Assembly (NCBI GenBank): GCA_037576215.1
Contig: JBANDB010000004.1
Span: forward strand, 496,001 to 560,000
Reading direction: 5' to 3'
Length of the DNA stretch: 64,000 nucleotides
Origin: Armillaria gallica
Taxonomy: Eukaryota > Basidiomycota > Agaricomycetes > Agaricales > Physalacriaceae
Made by a program: the position numbers and the translations under genes. Each line of letters opens with the position of its first letter. The first letter of the stretch is position 1. This document shows, piece after piece, positions 22,915-35,804 of the stretch. The notes under the pieces were generated by a model that saw nothing but the letters and a program-made list of their open reading frames with translations, ran no database searches and was not told where the DNA came from.

Positions 22915-25799
22915 GATGAAATTCACCAGACAAGAGAGAATATACTGCAAGAATGAGGTATTGGGTGGCAGAGGATACCGCAATAATGAGGCGACCGCTA
23001 AAAGTATGATTCTAGTGTTAACACCGGTCACATTCGAGGCAATATATAAACATGAAGTTCACAGCAATTCCAGGAATGGGATACGAACCAGTGCTGACTA
23101 ACCAAATCTGTGAAGCGATTGTCAGGCTTCAGGTCTTGCGGGAAACTTCTTGTGGCAAGCATGAAAATAGGTCAAAGTTACATACGCAAACCAAACCAAA
23201 TAGATGATTTATCGGGTTTAGAACTTATTGCATGCAAGTATAATTGCCGTGAGCACATAGAAGGTGGCTTATTCCATTCCTGGCTCGAACGATCAGGATC
23301 CTTGCCGACTCATACTCGAAGCCTAGACCTGGAAGTCGATAGGCTATCGACGGTCAACTTTTGCTCCAGTTGAGCGCTAGATCATGTTGTCGCTGCACTT
23401 GTCATTTAAATGTATCTCGAGCAATCAGTTTTGGAATGCGCGCATAGAACCTAATTTGTAGCCATCCAGATATAGTTGAAACAAGTAGGAGGAATTCAGC
23501 ATTCAGGGCAAACATCGCAGCACAAGGAATTGCCACCATCCCCACCACAGGCATCATAATAGAGGTCTGGAATAATCCTAGAAGGCAAACCGTGGATCGG
23601 GCTAGTACCGCGACTTTATCCCCTTTCAGATGCAAAGAAAAGTAACATCCTTTCAGTGAGAAAAAAGAAAGAGAGAACACATTAAACAAAGGTACAATGC
23701 TGAGAGAAACATGAAGGCGATGATATGAGCCTTGAGGTCAAATCCCAATTTCCCAAGCATGAAATCCTACTTGTATCGAAGGCGGATCTAATCGGACTGG
23801 TGGGACCATATTGCTAGGTCCAAGAGAGAGAATGGGGAATCACGGATTGAACTTAAATGCGGGAAACCGCGGATATGATACACGTGATCGAGGATCAACC
23901 GGCCCGTGCCATTTTCAAAGTTTGGAATTGAACATGAACTTTTTGGCTCTCTCCGCCTACCGTCTGACAAAATAAACGTCACTCTTGCTAGTGGATGCAG
24001 AGTCTTCACAGTGTCGACCATATGACTTGAACGACACAACCACGATGACAGGAGATCAACTGATAGAAGGTCGTCAACCATTTTCAAGCCATTGGTGGAA
24101 CGAGTCAATGACTCTTCATCCTCGTTTAGGTCTGAACGATTCCGGGTCCAGTCTTCCCGTAATGAAATAGTATTTGAATATCGTACTATCCATCGGGAGG
24201 CGGGCCCTTTCAGAGTGAAGAGGTAATTGAACGGCTATTCGAACCAGAAGCATCACCTCGTGTACTAAATCAGTGTTGATTCAATTGTTCAATCTCGATT
24301 TCCCACGTGACAGATACGGCGTCCCGAATACCCTGATACGGCCCGTTTTCAGTTCTCAGTGGGGGGAGCTTGGTGCTGAAACTTAGCGCCGTCGCATACT
24401 ATCGTGACCCACTTTCTGTTAAAAATATATGCGTCAACTTATGATCAATTCACGACTTGGCGGTGTAAAAATGTACTGATTGACATTGACATAGTAAGAA
24501 TTTTGAACAGGAAAACTAATGTCTACACTTGTGGGTCATGAGATGAAATCAAAGGATACTTCCGAAGTTCATCGAGCTCCATCCAAGCAGATGTATTGCA
24601 AGTGCGCGGAGCAAGTAATAATGTTTCTTTTCTGGACATCGTAACGCCAATTGCAACACCAATTTCTAAATGTGGATGTTGCTGCTGCCAATGCCGCAAC
24701 GGCTCGACTTGATTTAACGCTGCATAGCGGTTTTATAGAATACTACACGTGTGACGCTGGCTCTTCATCCAAGGCTGAAAAATGAATAGTGATAAAGGCC
24801 AATCTGCTACTCAAATCCTTTCACCTATGTCCAAAAATAATTTGACGTGTAGTAGCTCGCACGGAGTTGAATACTTGACAGTTCCACAAGAATGTTGCGT
24901 AATTCCCTGATCCCAGAATGGTTGTAGTAATATGGGCTTGGACGTGCCAGAGAATGCCGGTGTGACCAACAGAGGTCTGTAACTCGGAGTAGGGTTGAAT
25001 TCTCGCAAGAAGGTTTTGAGTTGGTGAATTAAGATCGGTCAGATCACCTCTGAACGTTGGATGACGTTGTCATTTCATACAAAACTAGACCTTTTCTTCC
25101 TTGATATCTAACGATCATTCACAGCAATACCGGCGATTTCAAGGCGCCGGAAGGTCGTGCAAGCGTTAGTCTGTATAAATTTGGATGGACCGCAAGGAAC
25201 TGAATCCTCTAGACATTCCAAGATGGCTGAAACGAGGCGAACGGAGGGAGGGACCAAGTGCCACAGCATGAGGACATGACTGACTCGGGTCAAGCGCCGT
25301 TGTCACCAGGGTGGAAAATAGAATGGGCTGCTATAGCTACTTTACCGCAATATCCTGTTGGGAACGAAAAGGAGGAGTGAAATGCAGATAAATGGAGGAG
25401 ATAAACACGGAAGTGATAGTGCAACTTTCCAAGTCTTGAAGCCACTTTGTTCCAATTGCTTCTGACGGGATTTGCGGGAGATGCTTGGACTGAGAATGAA
25501 AATAAGCACATGCCAGATACCAGGTCTGTTCGCAACACGTAAGAGTGCGTCAGAGACATCAAAACATAGATGTGCAAAGGCAAAAGTCGTGTCATGGAAG
25601 AATCGGATCAGGCCAGTTTACGTGCATCAGGCAACTTCCTTTTCGAGAATTGGAATTGGACCCCATGATCGAGTCTTCACCTGTTACCTCCACGATTCCG
25701 CTCATTCCTCCTACTGATATCTCTTTCCGCACTCGCTTTACTCTCTGTTCTGCGTTGCTCGTCAGATGGCACGACACCACATATCTTACGCATAGCCGC
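22915..25799. other. intergenic; possible small membrane exon at 23402-23680 (minus)
   Basis: Upstream of the DUF6535 gene. The minus-strand frame 23402-23680 encodes about 90 residues with two hydrophobic segments (VGMVAIPCAAMFALNAEFLL) and a basic end, but I find no ATG or phase-consistent splice join. Other frames (24811-25008 and 25108-25293, minus) show nothing I recognise. Treat as unassigned. Confidence 0.25.
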
Positions 25800-26921
25800 C
25801 GCTGCATGCGCTTCACCACAGAATTTCATACCCCACGTACTCGCTTGTATGGACCTCGCTTCATTTGATCAACAAACACATCGTGCACCACCCTGTCTCT
25901 CTCCGATTTCGATTACTCTCGATGACGATGACAACTCTCCACTTCCCGCCACTCAGGCACCCACCCGACTTCTCTCAGCACCAGGTCGGCTCTCGCTGTT
26001 TCCCATGCCTCCGCTGTCGCTGCTCTCGCCTACTCCAACACCGACTCAGGATACGCTCACCCACGCTACTGACACTCTCCTTCCCAATCTTACCACTCTC
26101 CAAGGCCCTCCGCATCTTGTCATCCTCCTCGTACCAGCTGAACCTCTAATCGATGTGTCTATCACCATTTCTACACCAATCTATGCTGGGTTTCATCCTA
26201 CGACGATCCTCGAGTCACTCCCTCCCTCTATTCACCGTCTTCGCTTCACATTCAAGTCTGTCGGCAAACGCACGGAGGAAAAGACACTACGTAGCGCCAT
26301 CGTCATATGCCCTGACATTGAAGAGCTTGAGGTAGATGGCGAGGCCGGCGAGGAGTGCTGGTGTTCTATCGTTCCGCATTTCAAGACCCTTCGTGTCCTA
26401 ATCATGCGTAAACCGGGGACGGCACAAGTGAAAACAGCGAAGGAAGACCTCGATGAGAGGTTCCCTTCTCCCAAAACGTGCCAGAACACGCTCGACATTG
26501 TCTACTATCGGCCACTCCGGCCACTCCATGGTCGTCAGCGAACGAGTGCACGCAGCTCTTCTATCCAACGTGTGCCCAGCCCTAGAACGCGTCGTCTTTC
26601 CGAACGAAGTTCAATGGTGCCGTCCATCTCCCTCTCTCCTCCTGCTTCCGATCTTCACGTCCCCCATTCGACCATCTCTTTGTGAAGAAGATCGCTCATG
26701 ATGTTGCTCCTCCTCCTCTTCCTAGGAAAGTTGTTCCTTTGACGGAGCAAAGGTTCATGAAGGCAGAACATTGTTTTGATTTCAACGACAGCGACGACGA
26801 CGACGACTCGCCGTTTTTCAAACCGAGTGCGACCAGGCAGAGTAGTTCAATGCAACGCTGTCACGAACAAGTCGAGGTTTACATTCACGGTGCTGGAAAG
26901 ATGGTGATGGCGCTGGTGTAG
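25800..26921 (+). pseudogene. F3: F-box-like/leucine-rich family gene, best-preserved copy
   Basis: ATG at 25849 opens a 278-codon frame: DLASFDQQ, a Pro-rich LSPTPTPTQD, TDTLLPNLTTLQGPPHLVIL, TISTPIYAGFHPTTILESL, KRTEEKTLRSAIVICPDIEE, GEECWCSIVPHFKTLRVLIM. One extra base near 26463 (relative to F2) shifts the frame. The original continues in the +1 frame as HSMVVSERVHAALLSNVCPA and ends in LTEQRFMKAEHCFDF, an acidic Asp run and GKMVMALV with stop TAG at 26919. Leucine-rich ladder segments and family resemblance suggest an F-box/LRR-type substrate-adaptor origin, but no F-box motif is visible. The 5' part (near 25790-25850) is also frame-disturbed. Confidence 0.65.
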
Positions 26922-26929
26922 CTATAAGG

Positions 26930-27130
26930 TACGCGTCTTTTCTCCTGTTCTTACTATCCAATATCCTCATGTTACCTCGTAGGTCCTCCGCCGTCGCCTT
27001 CAAACAGAACATTTGGCTCCCGATTCATGTACATATCCTTATCTGTATTTATCTCTACCTTCACTCTCCAACTCGTGGATTTATACCCAATTGCATGCTA
27101 TCTCTATTCTTCGTGGGCACAGATTCTTTG
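26930..27130 (+). repeat. F-family conserved 3' flank (F3 copy)
   Basis: GGTACGCGTCTTTTCTCC, a likely 3'-UTR intron ending CTCGTAG near 26982, then CCCGATTCATGTACATATCC, CTCGTGGATTTATACCCAAT and GGGCACAGATTC. Same order as after F2 and F4. Confidence 0.7.
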
Positions 27131-28117
27131 AGCTAAGTCCTTTCCATACTCGTATTCATGTGAAGATCTTTCGATGATCTCACCTGCCATCGTTCATGCA
27201 TTCGGCTGGGGAGTCAGTTTTGGTCCCTCTTCATGCGGTTTTTTGTGTTCCGCTCATGATCCGCAACATTCGCATTTTACCTGTTTCTCTAGGTCATAAG
27301 GGTGGTCTGGTGGGTCTTTTACCACGTCAAACATCCTATCCCAGCGGAAGAATGTGTTCATTTGCACTCTCCATCTAGTCCTCCTCATTTTCGTTCTAAT
27401 TCTCTGGCTACTCTCGTCATCCTTAATTTCTCAATCACGGTCGCTTGGCGGTGGCGAGCCAGAAAGGACATACGCATCGGCTCTCCATCCTGCATCTATT
27501 CTTTCTCGATGAAGTCGAATTCTGAAATCTTCTCTTCTTCAATGACCAAGTCGTTCCCAAGATAATTCGGCGTGGGCCCATTTCATTGATGAGTTTATTT
27601 TCCTATTCGTACAGCAACCGTTCTCTAGGATCATTTGCTCATTCATGTACATATTCTTGTTTGTATTTATTCAGTACTACCTCTGTAAATATGAGAATTC
27701 TCTCGCATGTCTCTTCCAAGCTTCTTACGAGATGCTTTGACCTCCCGGTCTCCCTGGAAAGATTGAATGCGAGGAAGGCAACAATAACGCTGCTAGAATA
27801 GAGATTTCACGCCTTTTTAACACAGCTACGACGCAAAGGCAGAAGGTCGAGCCCATGTTTGTCCCCGCCCAAATGTACGAAACTGGCTCTTAGGACAATA
27901 GCGACTGTTGGAATGACGACAATATTTACATGAAATCCCTTGATACTTGATACGGGGACAATGCAAAAAAACAGTACTCGAACTACCGAAGGGATCATGG
28001 GTAAGGTCAGTCAGGTAGCTTTCTATTTAATTTGTAAGAATACCGAAGCAAATTACACATTCCCTCCCTCAATGTCCATGTTAACTGTGTCCATTTCTAT
28101 CCCTATTTCGATCTTCC
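27131..28117. other. no supported gene
   Basis: Short frames only. TTCATGTACATATTCTTGTT near 27643 is another weak echo of the F-family 3' flank. Confidence 0.3.
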
Positions 28118-28449
28118 TAGAGCCAGTCACCCATCTCTTCCACCCTTGCCATCGAGATTCGCGGTGGGTTTCCAATGACCCGGTGCGAGGGTGGGCCTTC
28201 ATCAATGGCTATGAAAACATTTCATTGTGCTTGATTTTACAGAGTTAAATCATCCACCTACCCTGTAGATACCACTATTGCCATCCTTCGCCGTCCTGAC
28301 ACACTCCGTCAGGACATCAACAACCTCTTTCAAATTCTTCCTCAGACGCTTCGCATCGCCTGGTAGTATGACTTCGCAACTGTCGGAATAGTAGCTTTTG
28401 ATGGTGTTCCGTTGAGTGCGATGCTTGTACACCACCAATCCGGGCATGA

Positions 28450-29640
28450 GGTCAGATTATTGCAGTACAGTTTTCGGCAGAATGAGGATAGTCGGTGATA
28501 TTAATTGCAAAGAAAACTGATATTGAAATGATGCACAATAGCATAACATGAGAATGACATGCACATGTGAGCGTAGCTTAGCCTCCAATCTCACCTGAAT
28601 TTACGCTCCCGATATATAACACTACTTTAACGTCAAGATTTTCAACGTCAGCTTTTTTCGAGGTCCTTCGTCCGTCATGTAGAGCAATAGTAAATCACAT
28701 GATCAATTCTCCGCAATAAAAGATGATCGCAAAACAACAAACACAATCATTGTATCTTGTCCCCTTACCAGCACCAACACCAACACCTTCGACTTCGAGC
28801 ACCCTGACCCTCTCCTCTCTCATCGCATTCTTCAAGGTATGCTTGTCATCTGTTTCTCGTGTTGTTCTCGTGAGAGTCTAATGGTCTTAAACAGGTGTGA
28901 CTCAAGCTCCTGGAGCCGGTAGCTGAGTACTTATGGAAGTGTGTATGAGAGTGCATGTTTGTATGCTAGTGAGTCGTTCAAGTTCTTATTTTTGCTCCTC
29001 AACAGACATACTAATGCCTCTCGAAGCTTAAAATCCAGTACACCCGCCATTGAGTGGCCATCAAACTCGAACCGACGCAAGCATCTCAGATTCTGGTGTG
29101 AACTTTCAAATGTCATTCTGGGAGCGGGCCAAGCGGTGAATAAAGTTAAGCCGCCATATCAATGTTGATATCACTGAGGTTTTGAGGCAGCGTGCACGTT
29201 GAGACAGGTAAGTGTAATTGTATAGACTGGATGGTGTGCCATGCGGGCCTGGGCGGGGACTGGGGCCTTGGGGCCTGAGGCGTAATATCCTTACATGTTG
29301 TGCTGTTTTTGTTAGAACATCGACTTCAGTTGTGGTAGTAGCAATGCCACCTTGTTTTTTCTTTAATTCCGAGTCGCGTGATATCAGTATTAATTGCGAG
29401 CATATCAGAGGGGAGATAACAACAAGAGTCAGGACATGATTTTGGCAGAAACACGGTTAATTTATCATGAAAGATCTAACAAAATAACATCAGAGAATCT
29501 GACCTTAAAATGACCTCAGGGGCATAAAGTCTTGTTATTTTAATAGGCGTCACACGCCCAGATTCACGTTAACATATCTTGAAGCTGACCTCGATCAGTT
29601 CGCCAAGTTTTGAGAGCTACAAGAACATTAAATTCATGTC
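28450..29640. other. unassigned insert between DUF6535 copy 2 fragments
   Basis: Separates the C-terminal piece (to 28447) from the piece starting at 29640, which are contiguous in the intact paralog. No terminal repeats or target duplication were recognised. A short plus-strand ORF at 28723 (Pro/Thr-rich, with a GTATGC donor at 28840) is too weak to call. Confidence 0.4.
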
Positions 29641-30857
29641 ATGCCGGAATGGTGGTGTACAGATCGCGAGAATGACAGGCGCTTAATGGAGGTCTTTAGT
29701 ATGTGATTGAAGAGCCTCTGGCTCGATGCCTGTATGATTTCCTGTGAATGAACCCTTAGTCGTCTCCGAGAGCAGTATAATGTAACCCTGTAGTCCTTCA
29801 ATTAACCATACATGAAGTGAACTTCTCTGCGCGATATAATCTAAGCTTCTTTCTTGCCGAAATGTTTCATACGCATGGTATATCCCTCCAGAGAGCCCTT
29901 GACCTAATAGAAAACTAATGACTCCAAAGGGAGAGCCAAATCGCTGATAAGGAAGGCGCTTGATGGTATATTTGTAGTATTCGTCGCTTTGGACCATGAC
30001 ACGAAGGAGATTAGAAAATAAAGGCCTCGTGGCCCATTCAGCGAGAGGAACGAGGACGCCAAAATCATGGCCTCGTTCTATAAACCAAGCAATGCATGTA
30101 AGAGCATGCGCATGGCAAGTCCAAACGAGGATCCTGTACCCTGAACCTTTCTGAGATCGTGTGGAAGTTCCAGTGAATAGATCGGATGTGATGTAAGAGA
30201 GGATCGTCTCGAATACTCCGCGATGGCACAGAGGGAGAGGTGAATTGTCAGGATCGTGAAGGCCTCTCCTAATATCGTACAAGGCAATAATTAATAGACG
30301 GTATTTGGAAATCATGGAATCAGAGCAGAAGAAGAGAAGTTGACTCGAATGAGGGTCAATCAAGTTTAACTCAGGTTGCTCCGAGTTGAGTACCAAGAGG
30401 CGTATCATTGCGAGAAGAAGCCTTGGCTGGCGCTCCATGGAATCTTGGTACAAATCAAATTTTTCGAAGAAGGAGAGAAGATTGTCCAGAACGTTGTCTG
30501 GAAAATACTTGACTGCGGCGTCCGCCAAAGTTTTTCTATACGATATGGTAGAGGCTCGGTCCCCTAGAAAGAGTGAAGCAACTAAACTGAAGCACATATC
30601 GATGTTCAGCGCAGTGTCACTTGCGCGACTAAATAATCCTTGAACAACCGCACGAAGGAAGACACCATTCCACACGAGTCACGACAGGATGGTGAACATC
30701 ATTACGTGCTAAAGCATTCATAGCGACTTGTTTCTGAGAAGGTAGGTGTGCAGGCTTCAGAATGTGTGTAGCTTCAAGGGAAGATAGCGTTGTCTACAGG
30801 CCGTCAAAATAGATGTACTTGTTCGAAAAGTCTAGATTATACCCTCCAAGCTGAGGT

Positions 30858-32351
30858 TAGTGATGCCGTGATTAGGCTTAAAGTTGCTTGAGCCGACAAG
30901 CCAAGTCTTAATAAGCTGAGTCTGAGTCTTGATTGGCTCAGACTCATTCTACACCCCCAAATGGCGAAACACTTGGGACCAGTGAAAGGGGGTTTACTAA
31001 TCACAAGTGATGTACTTCCGTTTTTCACTACTCGGCCACTTGCCTGAAATACCCCACAAGACACTTCTGACAAATATCAACTTTACTTTCCATCAATGTT
31101 AGCATTCTATATCGTAGAAATGCCATCGGGCCGACGGTCTTCCTTCAAGTTCCGCACTTTGACAGACGCATTACAAGTTCAACCACAACCACCACAACCT
31201 TTGACTCATCCATTCAGCTCCATCCAATCCTGCTCAGAGCCTCAAACTGAAGTTGAATCTTTGCATGAGTTCCTCTTAACCAATGTCGCAGCTCCTACAT
31301 ACACTACACCCGACCTGAGAAGACAGCAAACCTTTCCCCCCAGGACAGGGCACACCTTTTCCCTCTCTACTACTGGCCGACCTTCAACGGTTCGAAGCCA
31401 GATATCATACAGGTATTCATATTCATCACACTCATGTTGTTTATAGGAAGGGATGCATGGTGATGGGACAGATCAGAGGGAGATGGCGATGACTGCCTCA
31501 ACCAGTAGGGCCTTGGCAATGGCGGTGACTTACGGACCATGTACAGTCATATTCGTTAGACAATATATCTTTCAAACAACCATAATTTCTGTGGCTGGAA
31601 CACAAATTGTGCCCCAGAGCGGTTAAAATGTCCCCGTTCACTTGGAATCAAGGCATTACCTGGCAATGACTGTGACTCTGCCTGGCAATGATTTGTCAGG
31701 TACTGTGAGCAAATGAACCTGTCACTTGGAATTTGAGATACTCCCAATCACTGTGTGCAAGTGATTCGCCGTTTGGCAGTGTAGGCTCAAGCTCATCAAT
31801 GAGCCGGCTAAAGCCGGGCTCGAGTCGCTTTAGCCCGAATGAAGGCGCCTGATTTGGCCAGCGTCTTCCTGACCTTTATTCTCCCCCAGGACACATAAGT
31901 TCACACCCTGTACTCTGTAAATACACTTTCAACACATATCGAGGCAAATAGACATTCAAAACAGGCATGAATATTATACAACAGAACTTGAGCATCAGTG
32001 CCCTTACAAATGCTGAGGTAAAGCCAATGCTTTTCCTAAAAAGGTGAAGGGGTTGTAGTTTATAGCTATATTGAAGATGTACTTACAGATTTGCCAGTTG
32101 AATGTTCAATGAACACATATATATTGTCAGGTATTGATTCTAAAGGATGTACAAGCCATCTCACCTTGGAAAGTGCATCTTAACCTGGTGATTTCCTTTT
32201 TGGATTGTTAGTCTGAGCTCAAGCTGACTTGAGCCGAAGTCTAACTTAGCTGACATCATGGTTATGGACTCAAGCCGACTTGGCTCAGAGCAATTACCAA
32301 AGTCGGCATAAGCTTAGCCAAGTTGAGTCTAGCCAAGTCGTGGCAACACTA
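30858..32351. mobile_element. non-autonomous hAT-type DNA transposon, 1494 bp
   Basis: Flanked by perfect 8-bp target duplications GCTGAGGT at 30850-30857 and 32352-32359. Ends are near-identical inverted repeats TAGTGATGCC (left) and TAGTGTTGCC (right, inverted), with similarity extending inward (GTGATTAGGCT / ACGACTTGGCT). Subterminal copies of AAGTCGGC/GACTTGGCT-type motifs lie on both sides. Eight-base duplications and (T)AGTG.TGCC ends are hallmarks of hAT elements. No transposase is seen: a 116-codon plus-strand frame at 31096-31446 shows no BED finger or RNase-H motif, so it would need a transposase in trans. It sits inside DUF6535 copy 2, between the codons for SEPQL and LDFSNK. Confidence 0.85.
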
Positions 32352-32462
32352 GCTGAGGTTCACTGCATAGGGCAGGAAATTGAATCTCCAGCTGGAGAAG
32401 CTGCTCAAGCCTATGGTCAATGTCTGGAACATTCTTGGGAACCCACCTCGTAGAGTTCCCGC

Positions 32463-34079
32463 TGATGAGCCTCCAGGCTCTGTACACTCAGAATTCATGG
32501 ATTTACCCATTCATCACCCAATATCTTCGAAACGATGCCATTATAATCCTCACACACTCCATAACACTGCCAACTCTCGATAATACCATGGATTTTCGCA
32601 GTATAAGCCACAAACATTCAGATACAGTCATAAAACTGTGACATCTGCTCCTCACATACTCCATTATCCTTCCCGGCTCACCTCACATCACAATTACCAT
32701 ATCCCATCACAGCAAGGCACCTTTGATCAACAATCATACTAAAATGGAGTTGCTACATCACTCAGAAGCATCTGGTTGATGTGCCCATCAATCATTTAAT
32801 GAAATGATGTGATTGATGCAAGTACCCTTCCAGCTACAATAATTACAGCCATGGCAACTACAGACCATGTTTACTAAGGCTGTTACAGTGCCAAGACCTC
32901 GAGTTATCGTTGCCACAAGTGTACACCTCAGTACAGCAACTGCAGCTCAATAATCCACAGCTAAACAGCACCTCATGATCTGCTCATCACTCAATAAAAC
33001 CACATGGTTCTCATCCATACATGGCAACATTGAAGACTTGCTGTTACTTTAGAACCACAGATACCATATGTTTACTATGGCTATTACAAAAGCCAAGGAC
33101 TTACAGCCTTACTAAGGCTTTGATGAATATTATATTTATAAAATTGTACTTGTAGTATAAAAACTAGGTAGAAACCGCATTTTTAGAGCTAGTTCTTACC
33201 CAGTTGATGAGGCTATGGCATTACCAGTCAGCTATGGTTACTCTAAGTTATCCCTCACCACTTGCTTTACTCTTTAAACGTTGTTGGTTGCACCAATACA
33301 TGAAATCTTGCTTCAATAACTTGCTTTTGTCTTTTAATGCCGCAATATCGCTTCACTTTCACCACATAGAATTGTTTCATCACTTTCACCTTCTACATCA
33401 CCATTGTTTTCATTGCCCAGTTCAGTATTGCCTCTGTGTAGGCCCAGTTCAGTGCTGTTCTCCATAGGATCACCCTCATCTTCACCATTGTTCAGAGTTG
33501 CCATGCATCTATTGCTACAGCACCCCATGCAGCACCTCAGTTACCATGATTTATACCAGTTTCTTGCAGTCTCTGTACATTTATTGCCATTGTTTCAACT
33601 CACAATATTAGATACACCCCAAGCCACGTTTACTAGGCTATTTCAACATCTTCTAGTCCATTGCCATGATTTCCAGTCCCTCCCCACAATTTCCAGTCCT
33701 TCCACACGATTTCTAGTCACTCCCCACAATTTCCAGTCCATTGCTATGATTTCTAGATCCATTTTCATGGTCTTTAGACCATTTTCACAGTTTCTATCAC
33801 AGTTTCTTAGTATTCAAGTCATACCAGATTCTGTCCCATCTCATTTATCAAGATCCCTCTCGGCTTACAGCCAATGTCTATTAGTACTCCTTGACCAAGA
33901 GTACTACTTTGCTGACTGAAAAGTCACAGTGTATCTTGTGTTATTGAGGAATTGACTGCACAGAGGTGCACTGAACCACTCACACACACATTGCCTTGAT
34001 TGCTGTGTTGCTATGTTAATTGCTTAAGCTCTCCCCAAGTTTTAGATGTTGCCATTGCTATGGAAGTCTAGGCTCATCA
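32463..34079. mobile_element. R2a: terminal-repeat element (possible solo LTR), 1617 bp
   Basis: Begins TGATGAGCCT and ends AGGCTCATCA, a perfect 10-bp inverted terminal repeat with TG..CA ends. The same element in opposite orientation is at 46431-48064. Flanking tetranucleotides are CCGC (left) and CTGC (right), identical except for one CpG-to-TpG change, suggesting a 4-bp target duplication. It interrupts DUF6535 copy 2 after its DEP codons. No coding capacity. CpG is nearly absent. TG..CA ends and a short duplication fit a solo LTR of an unknown retrotransposon. Confidence 0.75.
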
Positions 34080-34442
34080 CTGCCTTGGTAGATAACTTTA
34101 TCCATGCAGTCCATCAACATTCCCTCTTTTTCATTGAGTATCTCATGCCTGTGAGGTTGAAAAATACCCTGAGCAGCTGCAGTGTACTCTCCGGACAATC
34201 CAGCGAGAGCATGAGTTATGAGATGGTGGATGAGCAAAGTTGATGATCTCGCATAAAGCCAGAGGAGTGCTTGAAGATTGTATTTGACATGCACTCTTTC
34301 TGCAGCATATATTTTGAAACCTTCCAATGTCTGAGGGGAAGCATCAGCCGATACCATCGCCTTTATGACTATACTGATGAAATATCCACATGGCAGTGAC
34401 ATATGCAATTGATGACAGGGGTGTCTTGTATGGGCACTCCAG

Positions 34443-35804
34443 TGATGTGCTCAGTAACAGGGAGTGACAAAAGACTAGTGGGCAGCAATGATCACCAACC
34501 AACACTAAATCTCCCTACACTCTACACTATCACCAATGTATTGAATTCGGGTGTTTCAAGTACAATAGAAGCACTCTGCAGACTCAATAATCAAGGTAGG
34601 TTGTTCAAAAGATGTTTTATTTGTTACTAGTGAGTTTTACAAGCATACTACTTGCACTAGTGGGGTGGGTAAGACACAATTGAATGAAATGTGACTTGGT
34701 TTGAGCTACTGCGCTTGCTGGGACTATGACTGCTTCAAACTATTGGCTCTCTTGGCCCTGTACTTCTTCCTACAAGTGATCAACACTTGCCTAGTTCACA
34801 CTCTTGGCTTCCTAGTGGTGTTCTTAGCCTAGAAACTGCTCCTTACAAGTGGTAACACTTGACTAGTTTGCACTCTTGGCTTGCTAGTGGCACTCTTGGC
34901 CTAAGAATAATACTTTAACTTTGAGAAACTGCAAGATCTAACTTTGGAGCACTCTTGGCCTTTGCAGGACACAATAGTAGAACTCAAAGAGACTTCAATT
35001 CACTCAATTCTATGGGTAACTTAGTGACTAGTAGCCACTTCATCGAGGTTAAGCACAAAAACCTTTAATTGGGGGAACTAGACTCTAGCTAGTCACTTGC
35101 AATTGCAGGGATGGCTTGCCTGCCATGTGAGGGACTATTCTACTACTTATATACTGTAAAGTAAGGTACAAAGTGACACAAACAGCTATACTAGTGGGGT
35201 ATTATCAGTACAGATTTCTTGGCTAGGCCCAAAATATTATGCATAAGTATGCAATAGCCAGTCTAGAAACTGCTGCTAGATGACTAGTGAGCTGCAGAGC
35301 TCAGCTAGCAGTTTAATTTCGCATTCTTGACCCAGCAAGGCACCACTAGTGCCAAGGATGAATGACTAGCCACACACCCTCATGCTCACAACTGTAGTTG
35401 ACCTTGATCAAAAGCACAGCCAGGCTATACTAGTGCCAATTGTAATAGATCTGATCACACTAGTCGGATCTGGGTGTAACATTAATCCATTGCTAATTCA
35501 TTTCTAAGTCCTGCTTCAAGATTGCCATGTGACTAGTTAACCTGACTTAGGCGTTTCTGCCCCGATTGGTCTGCTAGTGACTGAACTTCACAAGATCTGT
35601 GTAGTTACTAGTACAGCTGGCTGGTAGATTTGACCCACTAGTGGTATTGCATCTAAGTCCTGGCTTCACTAGTCGCATACTGCTGTAACTATCATCTCGA
35701 AGCCTTAGCTATAGTCCTTTTATTTTCACTAGTATAGGATAGATATGCAATTGTATTGTTACAAAATTGCAAAATCTAGGTGTGAATGCATAGACAGCAT
35801 ATCA
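34443..35804. mobile_element. R1a: ACTAGT-studded terminal-repeat element, 1362 bp
   Basis: Starts TGATGTGCTCAG and ends AGCATATCA, imperfect inverted ends. Target duplication CCAG at 34439-34442 and 35805-35808. It disrupts DUF6535 copy 2 between the fourth membrane helix (YAVYAFTPRF reading) and the following soluble region. The second copy, R1b, is at 59744-61385. I count 15 ACTAGT hexamers inside it. No protein-coding frame is recognisable. Solo LTR or non-autonomous element. Confidence 0.72.

Noticed and set aside
28723..28839. Small plus-strand ORF (Pro/Thr-rich) followed by a good GT donor
   Set aside because: Only about 38 residues, ends immediately after the putative intron, no family resemblance.
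31384..31402. ACGGTTCGAAGCC as a tRNA T arm
   Set aside because: No A box or acceptor pairing upstream at tRNA distance; lies inside the hAT element.
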